A stretch of 64,000 bases of DNA, from contig JAJPIZ010000011.1 of the NCBI GenBank assembly GCA_021324435.1, forward strand, positions 1 to 64,000, read 5' to 3'. Positions 1 to 9,999 of the stretch are shown piece after piece. The notes below the pieces were generated by a model, which saw nothing but the letters and a program-made list of their open reading frames with translations, was not told the origin of the DNA and did no database searches. Positions within the stretch are counted from its first letter, which is position 1; each line of letters begins with the position of its first letter. This stretch comes from Anaerolineae bacterium. GTDB taxonomy: Bacteria > Chloroflexota > Anaerolineae > Anaerolineales > Villigracilaceae. The position numbers were made by a program, and so were the translations under genes.

Positions 1-2
1 AC

Positions 3-2633
3 GTGGCGGGTTTCCTGTACAGAATTTGGAGTTATTTTATCCATAATTTCGTCGTTGCCGATGCGTTCGCTGAAAGGGTTCCGGATATGCAGTTTCAATA
101 TACCTCTTACATACTTCCATTGATCGTAGCCGCGATCATTTCGAGCTTGGTTGCGATTTATTCATGGTCGCGGCGTTCGTCGCTGGTCAGCGCAGCTGCC
201 CTAGCCTTCATGGCCGCGGTCATTACAGAATGGTCCCTGGGTTATGCTCTGGAGATTGCAGGCGCAAACATCGAGACGAAATTATTCTGGGGGAAAATTC
301 AGTATATTGGAATTGCCGTTGCTCCTTTGGCCTGGTTTGCCTTTGCTGTCACTCATTCCAATCGTGAAAAGAGCCTGACAACTCGCTCGATTCTACTTTT
401 AGCGATTGTCCCGACTATTACGGTGCTTCTCGCTTTGACCACGGAACGACATGGTCTGATTTGGAGTGAGTTTCATATTGAGCAGGCCGGCGACTTCTCT
501 GTGCTGGGTGTTTCCCATGGGTTATGGTTCTGGGTTCATTCGGCCTATTCTTATGTTTTGTTGCTATGGGGAACTGTTGTTGTCATTCTCCGCTCCATCT
601 GGCGTAAGCGAGGATTGTATCGGCGCCAGGCCGCGACTATGCTTGTCGCGGTGCTTGCGCCGTGGATTGGCAACGTCATATATCTTTCCGGTCTAAGTCC
701 TATCCGTTTCCTGGATTTGACGCCCTTCGCGTTTACCTTTTCGATTGCCGCTCTTGCGTTGGGAGTCTTTGGATTTCAATTGATTGACCTGGTGCCTGTT
801 GCACGGGGCACGGTGATTGAGGAATTGAAGGACGGCATTATTGTGTTGGATGCGCGGGGAAGCATTGCGGACATCAACCCATACGCGCAAAATCTGCTTG
901 GGCTATCGGCTTCGCAAGCGATTGGAAGACAGGCTTCAGATGCATTTGCTCCGTGGTCGAATTTTGTGGAACGTTATGCCGGCGTCGCAGATACCCTGGA
1001 TGAAGTTACGGTTGGTGAGGGCGAGTCTCAGCGCTGGTTCGAAATGCATTTGTCATCTTTATATGATAGGAGAAAGCGCTTTATTGGCCGGGTAATTACC
1101 CTTCATGAAATCACTGGCCGCAAACGCGCTGAGGCTCTTGTGCAGGAGAGTGAAGCCCGCTATCGGCAACTTGTGGAAAATGCAAGCGATATCATTTATC
1201 GTATCAACCTGGACGGGCATTTCACCTATGTGAACCCACCCGCTCTGCATCTCATGGGGTTTCGTACCGAGGCAGATGTGCTTGGAAAGAGTTATTTGGA
1301 TCTCATGTTGCCCGAGTGGCGTGACAAATCGAAGCGATTTTACATGCGCCAGTATCTCAGCCGGCAGGCCAATACATATTATGAGTTTCCGGCCCTGACT
1401 GCGAACGGAGAGGTGATTTGGCTGGGACAGAGCGTGCAGGTAATTGAGGAAGGCGGTCGAGTTGTCGGCTTTCAGGCCGTGGCGAGAAACATCACCGAGA
1501 TTAAGCAGGCACAGGATGCATTGGAAATTGCCCGCGACCAGGCGCTCGAGGCCAGCCGCCTTAAGAGTCTGTTGCTGGCAAAGGTCAGCCATGAATTGCG
1601 GACGCCGTTGTCCGGAATCCTGGGATACGCAGAACTGTTGCGCGCAGATGCGTTCGGTGATCTTACTGAACGCCAAAAAGGCGCCATTACCCACATGATA
1701 GACAGCGCGCAGTACCTTAATGAACTGATCAATGAGTTGCTGGATGAGGCTCAGTTGGAAGCCAGGTCTCTTGTCCTTCGGCCGGACTATTGTTCGCCGC
1801 GCGCCATCCTGAAAAAGGTCGAAGCCAATATGATGGTCTTGGCGCGCGCGCGTGGCCTGGGCTTTTTTGTCGAGATTGATCAAGCCTTCCCTGAAACCAT
1901 CTATTCGGATGAAAGACGCTTGCAACAGATATTGATCAACTTGATTGGTAATGCCATCAAATTTACTGAAGCTGGCGAGGTGCGCGTGAACATCTCTCAG
2001 CCCGAACCTCAGCATTGGCGCATAAAAGTTGCTGATACGGGCGTCGGCATAGCCAAGAGTGACCAGCCCGCTATCTTTGAGCCCTTCCACAAAGTGGATA
2101 ATTCCATGACGCACTATAATCGCGGTGCCGGCCTTGGGTTGTCCATTACCAAGCAGCTGGTTGATTTAATGGGAGGTAGCATCGCCCTCGAAAGCCACGT
2201 GGGGAGGGGTAGTACCTTCACTGTTTTATTGCCGCTTATTGGGGTCCCGCCTGAGGGAGATGGGTCTAGGCCGTTTGCATTGATTGTCGAGGAAGACCCG
2301 AAACTCGCGCATATTTTTACGACCATCCTCAGAGAAATCGGCTACAGAACCGAAATTGACGCACTAGGGGACCAGGTTTTAGACAAGTTGTCTTCTAAAC
2401 GCCCTGCGCTCATCGCCCTGAACCTTCACATGCCTTTGGTAGTTAAAACGAAGATGCTGGATCAGATCCGTTCAAATACGCGTTGGGCCGGAACGCCGGT
2501 GATTGTGATGACCAATGACCCCCAACTTGCACAATCGCTCGAAGGGCAAGTGGAGGCTGTACTGACCCAGCCGGTCAGCTTCGCCCGATTCACAGAGATC
2601 GCTATTCGTCTGGTCTCAGGCGAAGCCTCATAA
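3..2633 (+). CDS. Hybrid sensor histidine kinase: N-terminal 7TM region, two PAS domains, HisKA/HATPase, C-terminal degenerate receiver
   Basis: ORF track; H-box VSHELRTPLSGILGY, N-box ILINLIGNAIKFTEAG, G-box DTGVGI; 5' end is at the window edge so the start is uncertain. Confidence 0.9.
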   Translation: MAGFLYRIWSYFIHNFVVADAFAERVPDMQFQYTSYILPLIVAAIISSLVAIYSWSRRSSLVSAAALAFMAAVITEWSLGYALEIAGANIETKLFWGKIQYIGIAVAPLAWFAFAVTHSNREKSLTTRSILLLAIVPTITVLLALTTERHGLIWSEFHIEQAGDFSVLGVSHGLWFWVHSAYSYVLLLWGTVVVILRSIWRKRGLYRRQAATMLVAVLAPWIGNVIYLSGLSPIRFLDLTPFAFTFSIAALALGVFGFQLIDLVPVARGTVIEELKDGIIVLDARGSIADINPYAQNLLGLSASQAIGRQASDAFAPWSNFVERYAGVADTLDEVTVGEGESQRWFEMHLSSLYDRRKRFIGRVITLHEITGRKRAEALVQESEARYRQLVENASDIIYRINLDGHFTYVNPPALHLMGFRTEADVLGKSYLDLMLPEWRDKSKRFYMRQYLSRQANTYYEFPALTANGEVIWLGQSVQVIEEGGRVVGFQAVARNITEIKQAQDALEIARDQALEASRLKSLLLAKVSHELRTPLSGILGYAELLRADAFGDLTERQKGAITHMIDSAQYLNELINELLDEAQLEARSLVLRPDYCSPRAILKKVEANMMVLARARGLGFFVEIDQAFPETIYSDERRLQQILINLIGNAIKFTEAGEVRVNISQPEPQHWRIKVADTGVGIAKSDQPAIFEPFHKVDNSMTHYNRGAGLGLSITKQLVDLMGGSIALESHVGRGSTFTVLLPLIGVPPEGDGSRPFALIVEEDPKLAHIFTTILREIGYRTEIDALGDQVLDKLSSKRPALIALNLHMPLVVKTKMLDQIRSNTRWAGTPVIVMTNDPQLAQSLEGQVEAVLTQPVSFARFTEIAIRLVSGEAS

Positions 2634-2663
2634 CGTCTTTTGATTATAGAAGGGAAGACTGCC

Positions 2664-3017
2664 ATGCCCAAACCGCTCGCCTTTGTCATTGAAGATGATC
2701 CGGCCCTCAGTGAAATTTTTTCGATTGCTCTCCAGAATGATTTCGAAACCCGCACGATTATGGATGGCGACGCGGCGCTCGCACAACTCGCACAAACTGT
2801 GCCCGCGGTGATTGTCCTGGATCTGCATCTCCCTAACATTTCCGGCGCAGATGTTTTTGCCAGAATCCGCGCCGATGACCGCTTCGCCAACACACGTGTG
2901 ATTCTGAGCACGGCGGATGCAGTCCAGGCAGAGATTTTGCGCGAGCAGGCTGATTTCGTCCTGCTCAAACCGGTCAACCCGCTTCAACTGCGCGATCTGG
3001 CTTCCCGTTTGCGCTGA
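2664..3017 (+). CDS. Stand-alone response regulator receiver
   Basis: FVIEDDPALSEIF...VIVLDLHLPNISG...VLLKPVNP; internal ATG at 2664 preferred over the track start 2640. Confidence 0.85.
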   Translation: MPKPLAFVIEDDPALSEIFSIALQNDFETRTIMDGDAALAQLAQTVPAVIVLDLHLPNISGADVFARIRADDRFANTRVILSTADAVQAEILREQADFVLLKPVNPLQLRDLASRLR

Positions 3018-3213
3018 TGTCCGTGATTGGTCCGCTGAAAATAAGAGGACAATGTTCGCTTGTCTCATTTTGACTCGTGTTCTCAGCCTCGCGCGCCAAA
3101 TTGAAATGACTGCGAAAAGTGCGTCGCACCAAACCGACAAGTGAATCTGCTAAACGAAATATATCCTGTCTTTTGGGCGCGCCCGTTATAGAAGGGTGCA
3201 AGGCGCCCTCTGC

Positions 3214-5997
3214 TCACATCCCCAGCCACTTCCCGGCCTCGCGCGCCAAATTGATAGCAGGCCCCTGCCGCGCGGTGCAGGGAGGCAGGGATTCCAAGAA
3301 CAGCCGCCCGTATTGCTTGGTCAACACACGGCGATCCAAAATAGCGACCACGCCGCGGTCAGAGGCGGTGCGAATCAGGCGGCCAAATCCCTGACGGAAT
3401 TTCAAAATGGCTTCGGGCAAGTAATATTCGCTGAATGAATCTTCGTACATCTCGGAGCGCGCCGCGATCAACGGATCGGTGGGAACGTCGAACGGGAGTT
3501 TCGTGATCATCACAACCGACAGGGCCGCGCCGGGCACATCCACGCCTTCCCAAAACGAACGCGTGCCGAGCAGAACCGCGCGGTCCGTGGATTTGAATGA
3601 TTCCAGCAAGGCGTTCGGCGACGCGCCGTCACCTTGTTCGTAGACAAAAATATCTTCGCGCGCCAGCGGCCCCGTGATAGCCTGCGCGGTCTTCTTCAAT
3701 GCGGCGTAGGATGTAAACAGAACCAGCATCCGCCCGCCGGTGGCTTTGGCTGTGGAAACGATGGCGCGGTCGAGTGCTTGCTGATAACCGTTGATGTTCG
3801 GCTCGGGAATATCATTGGCGATATAAAGCAAAGTCGAACTCTCGTAATCATACGGCGAACCGAGTTGCATCTCGTCCGCTTCGTCCGCGCCGAGGGTGTT
3901 GCGCAGATAACCGAACTCGCCGTGCGCGGTCAGCGTGGCGGAGGTGAGAATAACCGATGACTTTTCGTGCCACAAGACTTTTTCGATCAGCGGCCCGACC
4001 CTCAGCGGCGCGGCGTTGAGTGACAATTTGTTTCCGTTTGGGTTGACCTCGATCCAATACACCTGTCCCTCGTTCGGCGCGCTGATCATGCCGGTCACGT
4101 TCATTTCAGCCTCGGCTAGTCTGCGATAAACATTACTCAAATCGCCGATCACATCTTCGAGTTCGTCGTGACCGTCCGCGAATAATTCCGAGCAGGCTTT
4201 GTGTATCTCTTCGATGCCTTTTAGCAAAAGCCTGGCCGTCTCTCCAGCGGCATCCCAACTAATTTCCACTTCATTCCAGCCGGGCATGGCGCGCGTGGCG
4301 GGCAGAACTCGCATCTGCCAGTTGTAATTGCTTTGCGGCTGTCCCTCACGTTGAAGTTTGGCAAACTCAGCAGCGGTGGTGAAAAACTCGCGGTTGAGTT
4401 GTTCGAGACGGAAGGCGCTGTCGGTGGCGCGGCTGACCTTTTGCTGAAGCAGGCCAAAGTCCGAGGGACGAAGCGTTTGGCGAGTCTCGCTGAGCACGCG
4501 TCCCAGAATCCCTGCGTTCGATCCGCCGATCTCTTTCATCAATCGCTCGAGATCGAATTGGGTCAAACGAAAAGAAAGCGCGCTGGTCGTGGCTGACTCG
4601 AGATGATGACCTTCGTCAATGATGAGGTGCGAATAATCGGGCAGGACTTTGCCCTGGGCGGCGATGTCCGAAAGAAGCAGCGCGTGATTAACGACCAACA
4701 AATGCGCGGATTGCGAGGCGGTTTTGGCGCGATGAAACGGGCACGCGCCGCCCGTGCGCTTCAAACATGTTTCGGTTGTGCAGGCATCGTCCTCCGCCGA
4801 AAGTTTCAGCCACACTTCGCGCTCGACGGGGCCGTTGAGATTGAGCGCGTTACGGTCGCCGCTTTGGTCGGTCAATTGCCATACCATCACTTTGGCGAGC
4901 ACGCGCATCTCGTCTTCGTTGCGCGGGCCGAAATGTTTCAAATTATCCAGCCGACGCGGGCAGAGATAATTGGCGCGGCCTTTCATCACCGCCGCGCGCA
5001 AATCGAGATTGAGCGCGGCGCGCAGATCGGGAATATCTTTTTGGATCAATTGGTCTTGAAGATTGATCGTATTGGTCGAGACAACGACGCGCGTATTATT
5101 TTGGATGGCGAACAGCGCAGCAGGCACGAGATAGGCAAACGATTTGCCCACGCCGGTTCCGGCCTCGACCATTAAATGGTTCCCGTTTGAAAGGGCTTTG
5201 GTTACAGCCCTGAGCATTTCCACTTGCTCCGGTCTCTGCTCGAAGGATTCGAAATATTTTGAAAATGGTCCGCCGTACTCCAGCACTGATGCAACCTCAT
5301 CGGCGTCGAGCGGAGTTGGTGTTTCAGGATTTTCCAGCGGCGGATATTTCGAATCATCGAACCATTGCGCCGCGTTCTTCTTGATTTTTTTGACTTGTAT
5401 GCCCTCTTTTGCTTTTGCTTTCAGAATTTCCTGAAACACATAACTGGCGTTCCATACCAATGGCTCGCTCAAGCGGACGATCTCCGCGACCAAATCGAGT
5501 GGTAGTCCGCGCGCGATCTCATACAGGCGATTGAACGCGGCCATTGTGACTTTGGCGTCGTCCATTGCTCTGTGCGTGGCGGGCAGGAGAATTCCCAGTT
5601 CTTTTCCGAGTGAACCGAGGTTGTATCGGCTGGCGGTTGGGAGCAAAACCGCGGCCAGTTCGTACGTGTCAATGATTTCGTTGAACGCGAAGGGGATTTG
5701 CTTTTGCAGGAAGCCAACATCGAAACGGACATTGTGTCCCACGATGGGCGCATCGCCAACGAAAGCCTCCAGTTCATGGGCGACATCGCGCACGCGCGGA
5801 GCCTGTCTCAGCATGGCATCGTCAATGCCGGTCAGTTGTGTGATGAATTCGGGGATATGACGATTCGGATTGATTAGCGATGACCACTCGTCTTCGACGC
5901 GATTGCCTTTGAATTTCACCGCCGCAATCTCGATGATCGAGTCGCGGCTTTCGTCGAGGCCGGTGGTTTCGATGTCTATGGCTACAAATGATGTCAT
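3214..5997 (-). CDS. dinG: DnaQ-family 3'-5' exonuclease fused to DinG-family ATP-dependent helicase
   Basis: N-term FVAIDIETTGLDESRDSIIEIAAVKF; Walker A VEAGTGVGKSFAYLVPA; DEGH box. Confidence 0.92.
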   Translation of the reverse strand: MTSFVAIDIETTGLDESRDSIIEIAAVKFKGNRVEDEWSSLINPNRHIPEFITQLTGIDDAMLRQAPRVRDVAHELEAFVGDAPIVGHNVRFDVGFLQKQIPFAFNEIIDTYELAAVLLPTASRYNLGSLGKELGILLPATHRAMDDAKVTMAAFNRLYEIARGLPLDLVAEIVRLSEPLVWNASYVFQEILKAKAKEGIQVKKIKKNAAQWFDDSKYPPLENPETPTPLDADEVASVLEYGGPFSKYFESFEQRPEQVEMLRAVTKALSNGNHLMVEAGTGVGKSFAYLVPAALFAIQNNTRVVVSTNTINLQDQLIQKDIPDLRAALNLDLRAAVMKGRANYLCPRRLDNLKHFGPRNEDEMRVLAKVMVWQLTDQSGDRNALNLNGPVEREVWLKLSAEDDACTTETCLKRTGGACPFHRAKTASQSAHLLVVNHALLLSDIAAQGKVLPDYSHLIIDEGHHLESATTSALSFRLTQFDLERLMKEIGGSNAGILGRVLSETRQTLRPSDFGLLQQKVSRATDSAFRLEQLNREFFTTAAEFAKLQREGQPQSNYNWQMRVLPATRAMPGWNEVEISWDAAGETARLLLKGIEEIHKACSELFADGHDELEDVIGDLSNVYRRLAEAEMNVTGMISAPNEGQVYWIEVNPNGNKLSLNAAPLRVGPLIEKVLWHEKSSVILTSATLTAHGEFGYLRNTLGADEADEMQLGSPYDYESSTLLYIANDIPEPNINGYQQALDRAIVSTAKATGGRMLVLFTSYAALKKTAQAITGPLAREDIFVYEQGDGASPNALLESFKSTDRAVLLGTRSFWEGVDVPGAALSVVMITKLPFDVPTDPLIAARSEMYEDSFSEYYLPEAILKFRQGFGRLIRTASDRGVVAILDRRVLTKQYGRLFLESLPPCTARQGPAINLAREAGKWLGM

Positions 5998-6059
5998 GAA
6001 ATGAACGACTTTGAAGGAGATTTTGGAATTAGAACAAGTGTACCATAGAATAATAACAC

Positions 6060-6152
6060 GTCATTGCGGGGGTGCATAACGCTTGAAACAATCTCCAAAC
6101 TTAGCAGGGGATTACTTCGTCGTGCCCTTCGAGCATTCCTCGCAACGATGTG
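6060..6152. repeat. Intergenic interspersed repeat, TCATTGCG...CGCAACGATG type (diverged copy)
   Basis: inverted ends TCATTGCG / CGCAACGATG with internal CAATCTCC and ATTACTTCGTCG; related to 16326-16418 and 17518-17656. Confidence 0.6.
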
Positions 6153-6162
6153 TCAGGGTTAT

Positions 6163-6852
6163 TTATTCCTGCGGCAGAACCGACTTTATCTTTTCTAGCG
6201 CTGGCGATCCCAACACTCGTCCCTTTTGACGGAGGAACTCCTTGAGTTGCTTTATCTTCAATGCGGGAGCGGGCGCGTCGGTCGTGTCAATTTCAACTTG
6301 ATCGGAGGTGAATACCAGCGCGCCTTGGATTTCGGGAATCTCGTTTTCGTCCATCTGCTTCGCAAGATATTTCTTCACGGAGTTGATCTGCGATTCCATT
6401 TCAAGATCGGGGCGGCCAATGCCTTCCTGGCCGAAGATAGTCATGTAAGCTTGCATGAATCCGCCGCCCGTGAGTCGCCAGCGATTCTTGTAATAGGTCA
6501 CCTTGCCGCGCTGATGAAAGGGGAGTAATACCCAGACCCCTGCCGCGCCGACATATAGATGGGAAGCGGGCGTTACAAAATGATAAATCGTATCTTCGTT
6601 GGATAAACCTTTGAGTGCCGTATCCAGTTGTTCATCAATGCGCGGGCTGCGTCCCCAGCGGTTGGAAAAATACATGCCGATTTGCGTCATGGTGAAGCCG
6701 ACAACTAATGCTATGATGGAATATGTGAGCAAGTCCACGCGCGTGAATGAGATGTACATACCCAAACCAAGCACGGCCAGCGCGCCAAGGCTAAGCCACT
6801 GACCAATCCTCGCATTGCGTTGGATCATCTTTTCGTTTTTGATGGTTTTCAT
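6163..6852 (-). CDS. Conserved membrane protein with two N-terminal TM segments, possibly NERD-like cytosolic domain
   Basis: ORF with ALAVLGLGMYISF and LLTYSIIALVVGFTM helices followed by a soluble domain. Confidence 0.55.
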   Translation of the reverse strand: MKTIKNEKMIQRNARIGQWLSLGALAVLGLGMYISFTRVDLLTYSIIALVVGFTMTQIGMYFSNRWGRSPRIDEQLDTALKGLSNEDTIYHFVTPASHLYVGAAGVWVLLPFHQRGKVTYYKNRWRLTGGGFMQAYMTIFGQEGIGRPDLEMESQINSVKKYLAKQMDENEIPEIQGALVFTSDQVEIDTTDAPAPALKIKQLKEFLRQKGRVLGSPALEKIKSVLPQE

Positions 6853-6867
6853 TTTTGTCCCATGTAG

Positions 6868-6885
6868 TAGCGACTTAAGTCGCTA
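6868..6885. repeat. 18-bp perfect palindrome TAGCGACTTAAGTCGCTA
   Basis: read directly; just upstream of the 6852 start. Confidence 0.75.
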
Positions 6886-6893
6886 TTACGAAA

Positions 6894-7910
6894 TTATCTC
6901 TTCAAACTTTCTTCAATCGCAGATTTCATTGCATCCAAAACCTTTGCCTCCGCGGCATTCTTCGCCACGCGTATCGCGTTTTTGATGGCGTACGCGTCCG
7001 AGCGGCCATGCCCGATGAAGACCAGTCCGTTTACCCCGAGCAGGGGAGCCGCGCCTTCTTCAGACGGATCGAGCAGTTTCTTGAGTTGACTGAGCGCAGG
7101 CTTAACCAGCAATCCGCCGATTTTCGTCATCAGGTTGCCGTTCTTGATCATCTCGCGGATCTTATCCACCAGCAGTTTAGCCACCGCTTCGTCGGATTTC
7201 AGCATCACATTCCCAACGAAGCCGTCCGTCACCGCCACATCCACTTTGCCACCGATCACTTCTTTGCCCTCGACGTTTCCGAAATAATTAAGCCCCGATC
7301 TCTTGATCAATGGCGTCGCAGCCCTCACCAGCTCATTGCCTTTGCCTTCCTCCTCGCCATTGGAAACGATCCCCACTTTTGGGTTTTTCACGCCGCGCAC
7401 TTTTTCCGCATAGATGCTTCCCATGATGGCAAATTGCAGAAGATTTTCTGGTTTGCAGTCCGGGTTCGCGCCGATATCAAGCACGATGCAGATTCCCGTC
7501 GCGGTTGGGAATGGACCAGCCAGTGCGGGACGATCCACGCCGCGCAGGCGGCCAAGACGAAACAGCGCGGTGACCATTCCCGCCCCGGTGTTGCCCGCGG
7601 TGACAAAAGCGTCCGCTTCTCCGCGCTTGACGAGGTCAATGCCTACCGCCATCGAGTTTTTCGCGTCCTTGTGCCTCGCTTTGAAAGCCAGGTCCTCGCC
7701 TTTATCTTCCATCGTCAGCATTTCAGGCGCGTGGACGATGCGGATGGGCAAACTGCCCGGGTTTTGCGCGCTGAGCACAGGTCTGATTTTTGATTCGTCG
7801 CCCACTAAAATGATTTCAACACCATATTCACGCGCGGCCATCACCGCGCCTTCCACATCCGGAGTCGGATAATTATCGCTCCCCATCGCGTCCACAACAA
7901 TTCGAGTCAT
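6894..7910 (-). CDS. plsX: Phosphate acyltransferase PlsX
   Basis: MTRIVVDAMGSDNYPTPDVEGAV...; SD GGAGG upstream. Confidence 0.95.
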   Translation of the reverse strand: MTRIVVDAMGSDNYPTPDVEGAVMAAREYGVEIILVGDESKIRPVLSAQNPGSLPIRIVHAPEMLTMEDKGEDLAFKARHKDAKNSMAVGIDLVKRGEADAFVTAGNTGAGMVTALFRLGRLRGVDRPALAGPFPTATGICIVLDIGANPDCKPENLLQFAIMGSIYAEKVRGVKNPKVGIVSNGEEEGKGNELVRAATPLIKRSGLNYFGNVEGKEVIGGKVDVAVTDGFVGNVMLKSDEAVAKLLVDKIREMIKNGNLMTKIGGLLVKPALSQLKKLLDPSEEGAAPLLGVNGLVFIGHGRSDAYAIKNAIRVAKNAAEAKVLDAMKSAIEESLKR

Positions 7911-7922
7911 AAGTCCTCCGCG

Positions 7923-8003
7923 ATGTCACTCTGAGGGCGCATTGCGCCCGAAGAGTCTCAGTGAATTTGAGAGACCCTTCGCTATGCTCAGGGTGACATT
8001 GAA
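7923..8003. repeat. Intergenic repeat TGTCACTCTGAGGGC...TTCGCTATGCTCAGGGTGACA
   Basis: inverted ends TGTCACTCTGAG / CTCAGGGTGACA; shortened relative at 32306-32333. Confidence 0.6.
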
Positions 8004-8071
8004 ATGTTTTGCTTGACAAGCAAAGCAAGCCGATTATAATACGGCCTGCTTGCATCAAAGTGTTTTGTTTT

Positions 8072-8153
8072 GCGCTGGTGCTGGAATTGGCAGACAGGCA
8101 TGGTTGAGGGCCATGTGCCGCAAGGCGTGAGGGTTCAAGTCCCTCCCAGCGCA
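8072..8153 (+). tRNA. tRNA-Leu (anticodon GAG)
   Basis: acceptor GCGCTGG/CCAGCGC; D-arm TGGAATTGGCAGACA; anticodon stem-loop CATGG-TTGAGGG-CCATG; long variable arm GCC-GCAA-GGC; T-arm GAGGG-TTCAAGT-CCCTC; CCA not encoded. Confidence 0.93.
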
Positions 8154-8177
8154 CACAGAGAGTTGCAGTCTTCATCG

Positions 8178-8203
8178 AAAATCCCCGAGTACTCGGGGAT
8201 TTT
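8178..8203 (+). terminator. Rho-independent terminator after tRNA-Leu
   Basis: 26-bp perfect palindrome AAAATCCCCGAGT/ACTCGGGGATTTT followed by ATTTTAT. Confidence 0.85.
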
Positions 8204-8313
8204 ATTTTATGATTCGCGTTGAGCGGAGTGGTGTGTAGCGTTACATAGTTGAAGCGCAAAGCGATGTTCGGATGCCCTTCGGCTTCGCTACTCAGCGCGA
8301 ACAAATACGCGAG

Positions 8314-9078
8314 TTATTCATGTCCGCCGGAGCGATAGCGATCAATCAGCGCTTTCGTGCGCGGATCTTTGGGCGATTTGAAAATAACTTCAGGGGTGTT
8401 TTCTTCGATGATCTCGCCATCGGCCATGACAACCACCCGGTCGGCGACTTCGCGCGCAAAGCCCATTTCATGAGTCACAACCAGCATGGTCATGCCTTCC
8501 TGCGCAACTTTCTTCATCACGTTCAGCACCTCACCGATTAATTCCGGGTCCAGCGCAGAGGTTGGCTCGTCGAACAGCATCACCTTCGGTTCCATAGCCA
8601 GCGCGCGCGCGATGGCCACGCGCTGTTTCTGTCCGCCGGAGAGACGGTTAGGGAACTCATCCTTCTTAAAGAGCAAGCCGACCCGATCCAGATTCATCTC
8701 GGCAATTTGCACGGCCTTTGCCCGATCCATGCCCTTGACGATGACAGGCCCCTCGGTGACATTGTCGAGCACGGACATGTGCGGAAACAAATTGAATTCC
8801 TGAAAGACCATGCCGGTTTTCAATCGCACCTCGTGCACCAGCTGACGATGTTCCTTGCCTCTGCCGCCTGCTTTGACAACAAGTTTATCCACCTCGATCG
8901 TTCCAGCGGAGGGTTCCTCCAGGAAGTTGATGCAACGCAAAAGCGTGCTTTTCCCCGAGCCGCTCCGTCCGATGATGCAGACCACTTCCATCGGTTTGAC
9001 TTCGAGATCAATTTTCTTTAAAACATGCAGGCGGCCAAAGTATTTATCGAGACCTGTGACTTTGATAATGCTCGACAT
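8314..9078 (-). CDS. Polar amino-acid ABC transporter ATP-binding protein
   Basis: [57 protein letters not shown]. Confidence 0.93.
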   Translation of the reverse strand: MSSIIKVTGLDKYFGRLHVLKKIDLEVKPMEVVCIIGRSGSGKSTLLRCINFLEEPSAGTIEVDKLVVKAGGRGKEHRQLVHEVRLKTGMVFQEFNLFPHMSVLDNVTEGPVIVKGMDRAKAVQIAEMNLDRVGLLFKKDEFPNRLSGGQKQRVAIARALAMEPKVMLFDEPTSALDPELIGEVLNVMKKVAQEGMTMLVVTHEMGFAREVADRVVVMADGEIIEENTPEVIFKSPKDPRTKALIDRYRSGGHE

Positions 9079-9079
9079 G

Positions 9080-9928
9080 TTAACGGTCTCCTTTGGATAA
9101 TGTAGCTTCCAGCCGGCTTTGCAGGGCGGTTAGGATCAATGTCATCACCCAATAAAAAATGGCGGCCATGATGAGGGCTTCAAGATTATGGAATTGGGCG
9201 CGTCCAACTTTCGTAGCGCGCCACATCAGTTCATGGACAAAGCCTGTCGCCGCGACCAGCGCTGAGTCTTTGGTCATGGCGATAAATTCATTTCCGGTGG
9301 GAGGGATGGCGAAACGCAATGCCTGCGGCAGGACGATGCGTTGCATGGTTTGTCTCGGAGTCATGCCGAGGGCCATAGCCGCCTCGCGCTGACCTTTTCC
9401 CACAGACGAAAGCCCGGCGCGGAAAATCTCAGACATATACGCGCCGTAGTTGAGGCCGAGGGCGACCACGCCGGCCAACGTTCCGGAAAGAACGATGCCG
9501 AGTTGGGGCAGAGCAAGGAAGAAGAAGAAAATCTGCAAGTAGAGCGGAGTGCCGCGAATCAATGAGACATAAAAAGTGCTGAGCGCATAAATCGGCGGGT
9601 TGGTGGAGAGTCGCCCCAAAGCGGCCAGCAGCGCCAACACGGTGGCAAACGCAATGGACAGGAATGAAATCTTGATAGTTTCCCACAGACCGCCCGCGAT
9701 GAAACCCATATTTTCTTTTATAAAGTTTTGGTCAAGGTTGATGGTCTTTATTGAAAAACTGCCAATTGCTATGTCGTTACCGCTAAACAGGAAGATCAAA
9801 AATAATAGCAGGATTCCCCACGACAGCCCAACATTCGTGCGAAATTGCCTTTCTTTGCGTTGTTGGGCTTGATAAAGAAGTTCGGCCTGCGATTTAGGCT
9901 CCGCGGGTTCGCGCTGAAAAAGATTCAT
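9080..9928 (-). CDS. Amino-acid ABC transporter permease
   Basis: [48 protein letters not shown]. Confidence 0.92.
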   Translation of the reverse strand: MNLFQREPAEPKSQAELLYQAQQRKERQFRTNVGLSWGILLLFLIFLFSGNDIAIGSFSIKTINLDQNFIKENMGFIAGGLWETIKISFLSIAFATVLALLAALGRLSTNPPIYALSTFYVSLIRGTPLYLQIFFFFLALPQLGIVLSGTLAGVVALGLNYGAYMSEIFRAGLSSVGKGQREAAMALGMTPRQTMQRIVLPQALRFAIPPTGNEFIAMTKDSALVAATGFVHELMWRATKVGRAQFHNLEALIMAAIFYWVMTLILTALQSRLEATLSKGDR

Positions 9929-9956
9929 CGCTTTTGCATCCTTCTCGAATGAAATA

Positions 9957-9985
9957 AAGGGAAGCGACTATTCGTCGCTTCCCTT
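9957..9985 (-). terminator. Hairpin between binding protein and permease genes (terminator/attenuator)
   Basis: AAGGGAAGCGAC-TATTC-GTCGCTTCCCTT. Confidence 0.7.
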
Positions 9986-9999
9986 GGTGATGCGAGAGT

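Noticed and set aside
1059-2114. 351-aa antisense ORF inside the histidine kinase gene
   Set aside because: Fully overlaps a strongly supported CDS; no recognisable domain; typical of long antisense frames in this composition.
4603-5175. 190-aa ORF antisense to dinG, plus similar long antisense ORFs (7008-7793, 21558-22484, 27122-28135, 56356-57399)
   Set aside because: No family signature and complete overlap with conserved genes.
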